From Steromphala cineraria (lineage: Eukaryota; Mollusca; Gastropoda; Trochida; Trochidae), in the NCBI GenBank assembly GCA_916613615.1, contig OU744735.1, forward strand, positions 56,776,582 to 56,840,581: a stretch of 64,000 bases of DNA. The letters run 5' to 3'. Position 1 is the stretch's first letter. Every line of letters begins with the position of its first letter. Positions 1 through 10,544 of this stretch are shown one piece after another. A model generated the notes under the pieces. It saw nothing but the letters and a program-made list of their open reading frames with translations, did no database searches and had not been told where the DNA came from. A program made the position numbers and the translations under genes.

Positions 1-798
1 ACAGATAGTTTTAGTCGAGTTTCCTCCACATGTCCCTGTAGCCAGGACGACCAGTAGCACCTCCTCTCCACAGGGTACAGATAGTTTCAGTCGACTTCCT
101 CCACATGTTCCTGGAGTCAGGACGACCAGTGGCACCTCCTCCCCAGAGGGTACAGATAGTTTCAGTCGACTTCCTCCACATGTCCCTGGAGCCAGGACGA
201 CTAGTGGCACCTCCTCCCCACAGGGTACAGATAGTTTCAGTCGACTTTCCTCCACATGTCCCTGTAGCCAGGACGACCAGTGGCACCTCCTCCCCACAGG
301 GTACAGATAGTTTTAGTCGAGTTTCCTCCACATGTCCCTGTAGCCAGGACGACCAGTGGCATCTCCTCCCCACAGGGTACAGATAGTTTCAGTCGACTTC
401 CTCCACATGTTCCTGGAGTCAGGACGACCAGTGGCACCTCCTCCCCAGAGGGTACAGATAGTTTCAGTCGACTTCCTCCACATGTTCCTGGAGTCAGGAC
501 GACCAGTGGCACCTCCTCCCCAGAGGGTACAGATAGTTTCAGTCGACTTCCTCCACATGTCCCTGGAGCCAGGACGACTAGTGGCACCTCCTCTCTACAA
601 GGTACAGATAGTTTTAGTCGAGTTCCTCCACATGTCCCTGGAGCCAGGACGACTAGTGGCACCTCCTCCCCAGAGGGTACAGATAGTTTCAGTCGAGTTT
701 CCTCCACATGTTCCTGGAGTCAGGACGACCAGTGGCACCTCCTCCCCAGAGGGTACAGATAGTTTCAGTCGACTTCCTCCACATGCCCCTGGAGCCAG
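1..798. repeat. 75/76-bp GC-rich minisatellite, left block
   Basis: About 10.5 tandem units are seen, each containing 'acagatagtttcagtcga', 'tcctccacatgt' and 'ggcacctcctcccca'. Most units are 75 bp and some have one extra base, so long but meaningless open frames run through both strands. The same unit occurs at 22300-22645 in the opposite orientation, where it overlaps the 3' coding end of the lectin gene. The array is cut by the window edge, so its full length is unknown. The last unit runs directly into the EF-hand exon. Confidence 0.95.
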
Positions 799-871
799 GA
801 CGACATTGACGGCGATGGCTTAATCGAGAAGGCCGAAGTCAAAACCATATTTGGAAACTTTGACAAGAATG
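799..871 (+). CDS. Isolated EF-hand exon (partial gene or gene relic)
   Basis: The frame starting gac-gac-att-gac encodes one complete EF-hand loop, DIDGDGLIEKAE (acidic residues at 1, 3, 5 and 12, Gly at 6, Ile at 8). A linker and the start of a second loop (FDKN) follow, and the exon ends at a consensus donor (ggtatgtt, GT at 872) in phase 1. The intron interrupts the second loop after its third residue, exactly as in the intact EF-hand gene at 36.4-41.3 kb, so this is a paralogous exon. Its 5' end merges with the minisatellite; 'gccag' at 794-798 could act as acceptor, but no pyrimidine tract of normal kind is visible. I found no following exon, so it is either a gene whose other exons I missed or a relic. 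Confidence 0.6.
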
Positions 872-984
872 GTATGTTCATACATGTAAGGTTATAAAAA
901 CACGAAGCAGTACAGCTGCATACCTGTAGTTTGTTCCGTTACCTATTCTATTGCAAATTTCATATAATATTGATTGTCTGAAAG

Positions 985-1290
985 GCATCTTGACATTGCA
1001 TAAAGGGACGGATAACGTTGAAATTTCATAACGTAAGTTAACATTCAGTTTGCGTTAACGTATTCGTATGTCATACCTAACAGACAACCGTAGCGCGTTT
1101 TGCAGGACATTAAAATGACCAGTGGTAAAATTTCGAAAACACCTTTTGTATATTCATGTTTGTGTATAAAATCCTTCATCAATAACCTTAAATCCACTTC
1201 ATATTTGTTCTTTTGTGCTTATGCAATGTAATTGTGCTTATTTTTATCTTTCAACGAATATTTCAATCAAATATTTCACAAATATGACCC
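985..1290 (+). repeat. Decayed third copy of lectin intron 1 (direct orientation)
   Basis: This stretch aligns by eye, in the same orientation, with 10935-11225 in intron 1 of the right lectin gene. Shared blocks include 'ggataacgttgaaatttc' against 'ggataatgttgaaatttc', then 'gaccagtgg..aaaatttcg', then 'aaaatccttca'. Similarity ends near 1290 and no lectin exon follows, so this is an older, partial duplicate outside the main inverted repeat. Confidence 0.6.
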
Positions 1291-1499
1291 CCATCTCTCT
1301 ATAGTTTGAGAATGATTACTTGACACAAGAACAAATGGTGATCTTCTGTCGCTCTAGAGTCTACGTTCCGATAATATCTCCATTAACGTCTGAAATCAAG
1401 CAGGGCTCAATACGATTCATAAATTACCTCCCTTAGTTTTCAGCTATTTAACAAGTGGATGCTGCCATCCAAATTTAACTTGACTCAAAACCTTATTTC

Positions 1500-1745
1500 G
1501 ACGTGATGGGTTGTGCGCTTCGCCGACACTGGGAGCTATGCCAGCTGGATGGAACCAGACCAAATTTGTGTCGTTCTAAAACTTGCTTTCCTATCCCTCA
1601 TTATGCATTTTTTCGTCTGTTCTCTCATTCTGTTGAACTTCTTTCTCTCCGATCTTCTCTCTTTTGGATCGCAACATCCACATTTTTAATAGCTGAAAAA
1701 AAATTGCTGATAGTACGTTAAACCCCAACTCACTCACTCACCGTT
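1500..1745 (+). repeat. SINE-like dispersed repeat with CACT tail
   Basis: The segment ends 'gtacgttaaaccccaactc' followed by a short CACT run. A related copy lies at 43190-43365 with a longer CACT run; both carry 'ttctctccgatcttctctc' and 'caacatccacat'. The simple-repeat tail suggests a SINE or a LINE-mobilised element. I could not define a tRNA-like head. The 72-aa open frame inside it has no support as a gene. Confidence 0.55.
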
Positions 1746-1807
1746 TATCTGCCTATATGATCTCTTTCTGGCTGTAGGCCTATCTGATTGGCTACTTACC
1801 AAATTCT

Positions 1808-2229
1808 TTATTCTCTATTCACCACCGACGGTGGTACAAGAGCATAAATACATACAAGCAAAATAGATTTATACAATGTGAAGGTCGATTTTACATCAAT
1901 TTTTTTCAATACAGAGTTTACAATTATAACAAATTTTGACATATTTTTTATAACTGATAGTCTTTTAGAACACATCAACATTTTCATTTTATGAATATTA
2001 GGGAAAACACAACAATATTCCGGTATGTAAATATTTCTTATATCAGCAAAAGCTAAACATCGGAAAAGATAATGAAAATCATCTGCTATTGTTTGTGAGT
2101 CACATAGCGGGCAATGAAAGACGGTAATGCAACTAACGGGAGCTAATGTAATGAATCGCATTGAGCCCTGTTTGTTTCCAGAGGTTAGTGGAGATATTAT
2201 GGGAACGTAAACTCTGGATTATCGAGAAT
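1808..2229 (-). pseudogene. LINE ORF2 C-terminal remnant
   Basis: A 117-residue open frame on the minus strand (2161 to 1808) contains CPLC, ten residues later H and then C, the CCHC zinc-knuckle pattern found at the C-terminus of many LINE ORF2 proteins. The context FHYLFRC fits these families. No reverse transcriptase or endonuclease sequence precedes it; upstream it is interrupted by the MITE at 2230. The flank 2110-2229 has a paralogue at 43410-43520, so the fragment belongs to a dispersed family. Assignment rests on the Cys/His spacing only. Confidence 0.55.
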
Positions 2230-2657
2230 CACTGTGTATAACCGTACACCGGAACCAGCGAGGTGTACGGCGGAGAAATGTTGCTAGCGAGGAGCGTGAG
2301 CACAATCGGGATCACTTAAAAAGCAATCATCGCCGTTTCAGCAACTTTTTCTATGTTATTATCATGTCAATAGCTTTCTGAGACATAACTATTTAAAGTC
2401 ATATCCTGTTCATAGTCAGAGATAGCAAATATGTTACTAACAACAGCATTACTCGCAACTGTCATTGTTACTGTCCCTTGGATACAGAATGACAAGCACA
2501 TACATTTTACTAACTATGTGTGCTAAAATTACCACATGATGTTGATTATTTGAAAGTTATTAAGTAAAATATTACCTAACTTTCGATTTCGGCTCTTCGC
2601 TAGCAACATTTCTCCGCCGTACTCCTCGCTAGTTCCGGTGTACGGTTATACACAGTG
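2230..2657. mobile_element. 428-bp MITE with CACTG termini and 5-bp target duplication
   Basis: The ends are inverted repeats of about 60 bp beginning CACTGTGTATAACCGTACAC on the left and ending in its complement on the right. The element is flanked by the direct repeat 'agaat' (2225-2229 and 2658-2662). No coding frame is present, so it is non-autonomous. CACTG termini with a 5-bp duplication suggest a cut-and-paste DNA transposon; the superfamily is not certain. It sits inside a repeat whose paralogue at 43.5 kb lacks the insertion. Confidence 0.85.
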
Positions 2658-3659
2658 AGAATTTAATCCATGGAGCACGGTTGATTATTTTCAAACTGTT
2701 GGTTTAAAATTCGTTCTTACAATATAAAGGGTTGTTTAGAAAAAAATAAATTCATGATACGAACCCAAGCTTGGCATCGGCGGCGATATTGACTCTTAGT
2801 ATCAGTATACAATTAACATCAACATACTATGGGTAAAGAAATGAATAAGATAGAATGGAACTCACAGGTATCACAGGCCCTTGACGTCCAGCCGAGCAAA
2901 CATCCCGAGGGACATTCAGGGTTCTCCAGTGTCCAGTCGCAGGGTTCCCCAGCACAGTGACATTCCGAGGAACAGTTGGGTCCAAATGTGTAAAGCGAAC
3001 ACGCTAAAAGTAAATAATAGCATTATTAAAACAGTTAACAAGACTTTATACAAACACTTTCTTTGTTCTTTCGATATACCAAAATGGTTATCCGAAAAGC
3101 TCTGCACCCTTTGCACTTTTGACTTGAGGGTTTTATTTTGATTCCCAGTTAAACTCAGCTCTACTGCTATACCTAACGTTTCCTGATTCTTCATTTCAAT
3201 TCTAAGTCTGCAGGCTGAATTTTTAACATCTGACGTTACTCGCTTCAAAGATGATTATTTTAAACATCAAATAAACATTTCCAACAAACTTATCTTCTCT
3301 TCATTTTGAATGGATGTATCTGACGATATAGTGCTATGTAGAAAAAGTTTTGTGTTGTTAACATTCATCTGTACAGCGACAAAGCTGAGGTTTTATTGTT
3401 TTACTTTCTCTCTGTTTTTCGAATATGAAAGGTACTTCAAATCTATAAAAGTCCTTTATAAGTTCTAGTTCTTTCCCTTGGATGGTTCCACACGCAAAGC
3501 ATAGTTGGGACTGTGGAGAGACCTCAGTCAAACTGTATAGTGTGACCCATAAATCCTTAGCAGGATCATTAATGTTTGAAGCAGGACTACATTTAAGATT
3601 TGACAGGTCAAACAGAAGAGTGCAGACGATAATGTGTTCTTTGACTTTATACTTTTACT

Positions 3660-3872
3660 ATATTATTCTACTGATAAATCACTCGTGTATTGACATAATA
3701 TCAGCAATGGTTCTTATGATACATCACACATGTATTGACATGATATCAGCCATGGTTCTTATGATACATCACACGTGTATTGACATGATATCAGCGATTG
3801 TTCTTATGATACATCACACGTGTATTGACATAATATCAGCAATGGTTTTTGTGGTACATCACACACGTGAAA
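3660..3872. repeat. 45-bp AT-rich minisatellite, short left-arm allele
   Basis: About four to five units carry 'tgtattgacatgatatcag' and 'gttcttatgatacatcac'. They lie in intron 3 of the disrupted lectin copy, at the position equivalent to the much longer array at 14550-16105 in the right arm (opposite orientation). Because the unit length is a multiple of three, it yields an open frame of no significance. Confidence 0.9.
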
Positions 3873-5329
3873 TAAATTGAAATAAACAGGCAACTTGATG
3901 TGCACATTTTACATCCTTTAAGTAGTCAGATATTCTTTTTAAAGTAAGTATTCATGCACTGAAGTCAAATGAATCCCACTGTTCATTTTACAATTAAGAT
4001 TCAACAAAATTGCGACAAACGACATGACATTGTATATTATTTCATATATTATGATAATTCTACAGCAAATTTTAATTCATACTGAAAAGATAACAAAAAG
4101 GATTAATTTGTGTACCATAACAGTCTGTGTATAGCTTATCCAAGAAATTTCCAAGGCTTTGCACATTGCACTGACTGACTGACAGCAGTCACTTCAGCCA
4201 GGTACAGTTGTTGAAACAACTTCAAGTTACTGCAAAAAACTGTGATCGTTAACTATGATTAAAGTATGGATGATAAGAAGAAAAATGTCAATAAGTGAAA
4301 CTGGACTCCAACCATTATCGAAAGAATCATAATATATTCAACTATCTATATCAACCATCAACTAACTATTTATAAGATGTAAAGAACATACCATAAACTT
4401 CGACCTCTCCGAAATCAAGGATAGCCCCGTCACCGTCGTTGTTGGTTACAGTTGAGATAGTGAGATAGCGGCCTCTCGCATCACACGTGAACTGGTACAC
4501 GTCAGCAAAATCGGACCCATCTGCACAACCTGTCACATGTTCACAGAAATCGCTGGTACCGCCTTCAGTTGGTGAGAGGGATATTCAAACACCGTTCCTC
4601 CTCTTCGTGACTGCATTGAAACACATAAATGTTTATATAGAAATAGAAAATAACAAACTTGTGTGTGGTATGTCCAGGAGTCGAAACAACATGTCTAGTT
4701 TCCATGAAAAATTATAAGTCGAAAATATTTAAATTGACATTTACAAATTGCGACTTATCAACATAACAAGTTGAATTGGGCTAAGTCAAACATTTCTTTA
4801 GTTTTGCCCCGGAAACCGAATTTGAAGTTACATTTCCATGGATACCTTCAAAATAAAACCAACTGAAAAAAACTAAATTGAAAATATCAATATACTAATA
4901 AATTGTTTGTAACTTTCTTAGCTCAGATTGGGTCAAGAGAGATGGAAAATCGTAAGTCGACTGCAAGTGCGTATTTATGGCTATTAAGGGTTGTTTAAAC
5001 CCCCAGCCGAGTCAGTTTGCCAGTTTGCACAAAGTGTGAGTACTTCTAGGTCATGCAATCAGTGACATATTCAAAAGTAATGATTTAACTAATGAATAAT
5101 TAAGGACCTTGTGACGAAAACTTCTTTCTCCATGTCAGAAGTGTTTTCCATCTGATGAAATATCTTAAATATTTTTATCGCCAACTTGTTGTGCAGTTTC
5201 CCCCGCCAATGCCCTCATTTAAATGGCAATAACGTTTTTCCACTCAGTTTTCCAGAACTCTACGCATAACTTTAAAAATCTTTGTGCTTTGAAGCTTTTT
5301 CTTGGGATATATCATTTTAGGAAAAGTGA

Positions 5330-5660
5330 AAAGTTTTGGAAAGGTTTCCACTACAATCCATCAAAGGCCAAGGTCACAACATAGTCGCGAAACATGCTTT
5401 TTAAACTTACTGTTAATAATTTAATTATTGTTGAACTTAATAAAACATGTTCATCGATTGTATGAGCTTGAATATTAAAGTCAAGGTCACGAGATATGAG
5501 TTATACAATTTGGGAATAACGTTATCCCAATTAACTTTCCAGAACTCATGTACATGTGTTACTGTGAACATATCTGGGAAGTTATTTTGACATGTTCACA
5601 TTCAAGGTCAAACGTCATGGTCAAAAGTTCCAAAATTACTTAACCATTGCTCTGAAGCTA
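5330..5660. repeat. AGGTCA-rich intronic repeat, left arm
   Basis: The stretch contains several 'aaggtca' words ('gtcaaggtcac', 'caaggtcaaacgtcatggtc') and has inverted counterparts at 12050-12800 in the right arm; 38.5-39.3 kb carries a related sequence. It continues at 7520-7700 after the left-arm insertion. It lies in intron 2 of the left lectin copy and has no coding content. Confidence 0.7.
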
Positions 5661-5684
5661 TAATTTAGTATACACCACGTGGTG

Positions 5685-7500
5685 CGGTTATCGGGTCAAT
5701 ATCAGAGGTAGTTATTTTTAGATAACTGACCTCAGATCAACCTGGAGGTTGGTTATCACGAGGTTGGTTATCTGATAACCTACCTCTTGATAACTGACCT
5801 CTCGGTTCGATACGGTGAACATGTCTCGGCTACGCCTCGCCATCTTCACCGTATCGCACCTCGAAAAAAACTTACCCTCGTGCTTACGGGTCTAAATGAC
5901 CCTTCGCCTCTAATAGTGACTTTTGATATTCTTTAGAATTTGTTGTGATTTTCACCTGTGCATTCACATATATTATGTCTTTATTTCCATATGCCATTCT
6001 AAAGAATATCAAAGGCCGTAAGAACGATAATAAAAGAAAACAAAAGGCAGAAAAAATACTCTTTATTACAGAGAACTTTTGAAGTCATTTTCATATTACA
6101 TGTTCATACTGCTTTCAATTCTTTCTTTTTGGTTTCCTTGAAACATGCAATCATTTACATATATCAAACACTCCAACACACAATCCCGTTGGGCCTCAGT
6201 ATCTATGCTAGTGTTCTCTTCAATTTATGTTCCAAATCTCATAGGAAGTCAGTTGTCGGGAGGTCACAAGCATTTGAAATGGTCCTTTTGAAACAATGCA
6301 CAAGAAAGCCGACTTCAGTATCAGCAAATATTTAACTGTCCAGCTATCATCCATGCGTAGTTCCTGAAACATTCAAAGGTTTAACGCTACTAACAGTCTG
6401 ATTTCAAGTGCTGACAAAAACACATTTCCATTTACATACATGCATATTTCATATCATCACGCTTTCCCCGAAATAGTAACTTAAGTTTGGAACTGTCATT
6501 TCTAACATCGACTTTTGAATAATTTAGTATCTTATTGTTTAATGGACGATTGATAGTTTCAACGTTCACACAAAATTTATTGAAGATAATATCGTACCAA
6601 ACTGATCTCAAAGTCAGAAATCTAGCTAATACCCATATGTGTCTGCATTTTATATACATATTACAATACTAAAAAGCATTTCTAAAGCAGAAAATGCGTA
6701 CACGCTTCTTTTGATTCCTTGTAATGCTTTAAACATAGTTCCGAGTCTATTACATGAAACAACAAATAAAGTATACTTTGCGATCAATCTCACCTTAATT
6801 GCCTCCGGGAAAGACACCGAAACACCGGCAAATATATCTGTTTGACACCAGCGGCGGAGAGTACTCCATTGTACCAACCTTCTTGAAACCATGTGCTTTA
6901 GGTCGTGTGCTGCACGTGAATTTTGAGGAGTTGCTTAGCAACTTGGCGTACAAGAAGTCCGTGCATCACAAGATGAAATAGACGACGTCCGTGCAGCCAC
7001 ACAGTTTTTGACTAGTGACGGATTATTACATTTTGCATCATTTGCCACCAAACAAAATTTCATTGACGTCCATTTAAAATTTGCATCAAAATAATTAAAT
7101 TATAGTTCAGTTCAGTGAAACATTTTAAGGTTAATAGCACGGTAAAAGAATGAAAATGCACAGTTGGTAAACGGCTTAGAATTGTTTTACCGACAATTTC
7201 GCCAGTATTATCTCCAACTGCACGTGAAATACGCGCAGTGTTAAAATGAAATTGATCCATTCCTCAGGAGTGGAAGTTAACCATGCTAGACACCATTGTC
7301 ACTTTTGAACTCATTATCAACAAACTTATATTCGGCTAATATTGATATTTTCATTAAAAATGGAAAACAGTTTTAACAATAACCATGTAGTGTATGTGAA
7401 ATAATAACCTCGACCTCGTGAATATCTGTGATAACCATCTCGCTGATCGCTCGATGGTTATCACAGATATTCACTCAGTCAGCGGTCATTATTTCAACCA
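5685..7500. mobile_element. Left-arm-only insertion with foldback ends
   Basis: The left and right arms align up to about 5680 and again from about 7505 (right-arm equivalents near 12268 and 12180), so these roughly 1.8 kb are extra in the left arm. The left end holds nested palindromes (repeats of 'ggttatc' and 'gataactgacctc' at 5690-5800, and 'cgatacggtgaa' with its complement at 5814-5855). The right end holds a near-perfect hairpin of 'gtgaatatctgtgataacc' (about 7419-7473). Inside, 5920-6015 is another small inverted repeat. The small open frames inside match nothing I know. A foldback DNA element is the likeliest reading. Confidence 0.55.
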
Positions 7501-8941
7501 TATATCATCTGATTTCAGTTACAATTCTTCAAAACTCAACATCACAGCAAGGTCTCAACTACAATATGGTGTAACAAAAATGCTAATTTCAACTATTAAA
7601 ACTTTTTTTTATTACCTTTTTTATACTGAATGAAAAGTGTCATTGATTGTGTGACCTTAAATGTCAACGGTCAAGGTCACCAGAAAATGCTTAATTTGCT
7701 GAAGCCTGTAGAAGGCAGAACAAAGAAACAATGGTAATCTAACCGACTGCTCAATTCATAATGGTGTTACAAAACATAGCCTTTAAAGGCTACTTAATCT
7801 GTTCGGAAGTATATGGCAATGCGAGGCGATGCTACTTCTTCCTGTAAGTCCACACTCCACCAGCCTGAGCTGGCTCTTGATGCCGAGTGGAAGATGTTAG
7901 GAAGCACAGTATATATAAAACCTTCAACTGCATTCCCCGGATCGTTGGCTGTGCTTCTTATGGAACTGGAAGATGCAGGCTTTTCCCTTGCAGTCACCAC
8001 GTACCCTGTTTAGAATAAAATCATCTGGTAAGTAAGCAATACTCCTCGTAAACGAGCCTGAATAATATTGACATCACATTAATCTTTGATACGAACCTCA
8101 TAGCCATTTGTTGTCAAAACTAAACTAAAAACATCAACATTTTATTTCTGAAACACCTAATTTCGATGAAACCACTTTGCCCTTAAATGATAGCAACATT
8201 CGGTTCCCCTTGATCAAATGACTCTATTTTGTTGTTTGCAATATGTCACCTAAAATAACTTAAAGTTTTTAAGACTTAGGACTCATTTGAACATCAACCA
8301 AATACCTCCAGAAGCACTTGCAAAAGATCAACACTTGTCAATGTATAAAATATTTTTTCTCAAACCAAATTTTGATCGTCTGGTTAGTGGCGTACAATTT
8401 AGAAATTTGGCATGTTGAAGGCGTCATATATTAGAAATTCTGATTTCCTTAAATTTCAAATAAAATATTCCTCATAGACACTCTTAGAACAAAATCAGCA
8501 TTATTGGATTGCCTGAGTGCAAAGGAACAGATATAATTTGAACCAAAAGCTGTTCTCACTTTTGAAGGATATTGTAGAGAAAAATAAGAACATTCTCCGT
8601 TTAATTTTCTCTATGCAAGGAAACACTCAACAAATTACTTGACATATTCACGAGAATAAAAAAAAAGTGAATAAACTTAAGGTAAGCAGTTATATAGTGT
8701 GTAAGTAGTATGTTATGTTATGTAAGTAGTAGGTGTTATGTTTCGCCCACAACTACTGGAGCTTGGACGTGATTGTAGACAATTTTATTCAATAGTCGAT
8801 CATGAAACGTTAATACAAAGTTAGCTTGAAAAAAGTTCTTACATTCCGAAGTTAACAAGTTATCTTAACTTACCATTGGTAGATGCTGTGAAGTTTACAC
8901 CGATGAACACCAGATATAGTGCAGACAGGCTTCTTATCCAT

Positions 8942-10544
8942 GTTTAAACTGGCGAAACCCGTCTGGGTTTACTTACGATCATCACATGGATTAATGTCGT
9001 AGCGTTGTCACTTGGATTAATGTCGTAGCGTTGTCACATGGATTCTCTTAGTTACTGTTATCACGTGTTAATATTTTAGTATTGCACTGAAGTCTCTATA
9101 GGCTTTGGCGCAACGAAAAAGGCTCATAAAGTAAACTAATGGAGGTAACATTATAACTTAATGATTTTTTAAGGATCTTTTACTTGCTGAACTTACTTTG
9201 AGGATGTTACAAATCGAAAGAATCGATTTGATTTTTTAAGTAGTTTGAAAACTTTTGAACTAGGGGTGAGTGCAGCTCTGAATGTCTTATTCATTCATTC
9301 ATTTCCAAACTTATATAGCTTCCTAATTGAAAGACACTATAGCCCAGCGGATAAGTGAACTAATTGTGCACATCGTGATGCAAGCATGAAATGTGGCATG
9401 GTTGTAGTTTATACCTGTCTTATAACATACAGATCGAGAGGCCTCGCAACTTTTTCATATTTTTCATTTTTTGGGTAGAAAAGTGAAAAAAAGTAAGTTT
9501 TTCAATTATTTTGCTCCAAAAACATTTCTGAACACAAAAATATTTACTGATCATAAAAAACAGTGTTGGAAATTCAAAACTGATAATTTTTCTCTGTATG
9601 CATGTATTTCTATCTTTAACGGTTAGGTCTACAGAAGACTACCGCAACAGTATTTAGGTCTTCAAGACTCTGCTTGAACTACAAACCAATGGTTTGTCAT
9701 CAATTTCCATCCAGTCTTTTTTCACTAGTATATGATAAAGAATATCCACATTGTATTTGAATTTAATGGGTTTTATAGATTTTGATATGCAAACAAGGGC
9801 TGTTAAACGTATGTTTTTGGTCAATCCCCGATGAGTTGCCATCAACTAAATAGCGCTAATTGGGTCTCTTTTCAAGAGGCATCATTAAGTTACTAAGAAT
9901 TAAAGTTTGTTTAAGATGGTAATGAAAATTAATGTTTTTAAGATTAAGCAGCAGATATGTCATGGTGGCTACCCTCCTTACTGATCAACAGCATTATATT
10001 GAGAATGTTGAAGAAAATGTATGTATAAGCTTTTTGTGTGATATAGGTTTGAAGTTTTTATAACTTCTAAATCATTTTCATATCATATGAAACTTAATTG
10101 CTTATTTTTGGAGGATAACATTTGCACCAAATAAGTTATTCTTATGCTGGAGGTTACATAAACATATTTCAGTTGCTTATTTAGTACAGGAGTTAGCATA
10201 CTTCATGAAATCAATTAGATAGGCATCACCTATACAATCTCTTAATTTGTGAACAGTCAACAAATATACAATTATTGTATATATTCATAGTGGACAAATT
10301 TTCAGAATGTTATAGCCTTTGTAACATCCAATGAGGCCATACGCTTTGAGCATACCTTTATGGGGCTTTTTCTTTGCGTCAAAGAACATCAAAGGGACTG
10401 ACTGCAATACTAAAATATGAACACGTGGCAACAGTATACTAGACGCTGGTTTCTAAACTAAAAGAATCAACTTGAGAACGTGACGACAATTATATTGATT
10501 GTGATGATCGTAAGAACGACAAGACGGGTTTCGCCAGTTTAAAC
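8942..10544. promoter_or_regulatory. Divergent intergenic region between the two lectin copies
   Basis: Both ATGs face outward from this 1.6-kb interval, so any promoters here are head-to-head. The outer parts are inverted copies: 'gacgggtttcgccagttta' lies directly upstream of both starts, and 'gtgcaatactaaaatatt' has its counterpart in 'ctgcaatactaaaatatg' near 10400. The centre (about 9130-10350) is AT-rich unique spacer; its only frame over 60 codons (minus strand, 9845-9654) is not recognisable. The left side has a two-copy tandem of 'ggattaatgtcgtagcgttg' near 8990-9042. No clear TATA box was identified. Confidence 0.6.

Larger units (their letters stand above)
2866..8941 (-). pseudogene. 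F-type lectin gene, left (inverted) copy, disrupted
   Basis: This is the inverted duplicate of the lectin gene at 10545-22375. Corresponding segments on the minus strand are exon 1 8941-8874, exon 2 8005-7796, exon 3 4610-4392 and exon 4 3003-2866. Exons 3 and 4 have exactly the lengths of the right copy (219 and 138 bp); exon 2 is 18 bp shorter because the right copy carries an in-frame duplication. Three lesions are visible. Exon 1 has one extra base (68 against 67), taking the ATG out of frame with the signal peptide. The exon 2 donor has lost its GT ('cagatt' runs straight into 'aagtag'). Exon 3 has TGA at 4587-4585 where the right copy has AGA. No counterpart of the PAN-like exon 5 is seen between 872 and 2865. 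It may still be transcribed, but it is unlikely to make a full lectin. Confidence 0.85.

Noticed and set aside
11..823. Six overlapping frames of 81-160 codons on both strands
   Set aside because: These are by-products of the 75/76-bp minisatellite lacking stops in several frames.
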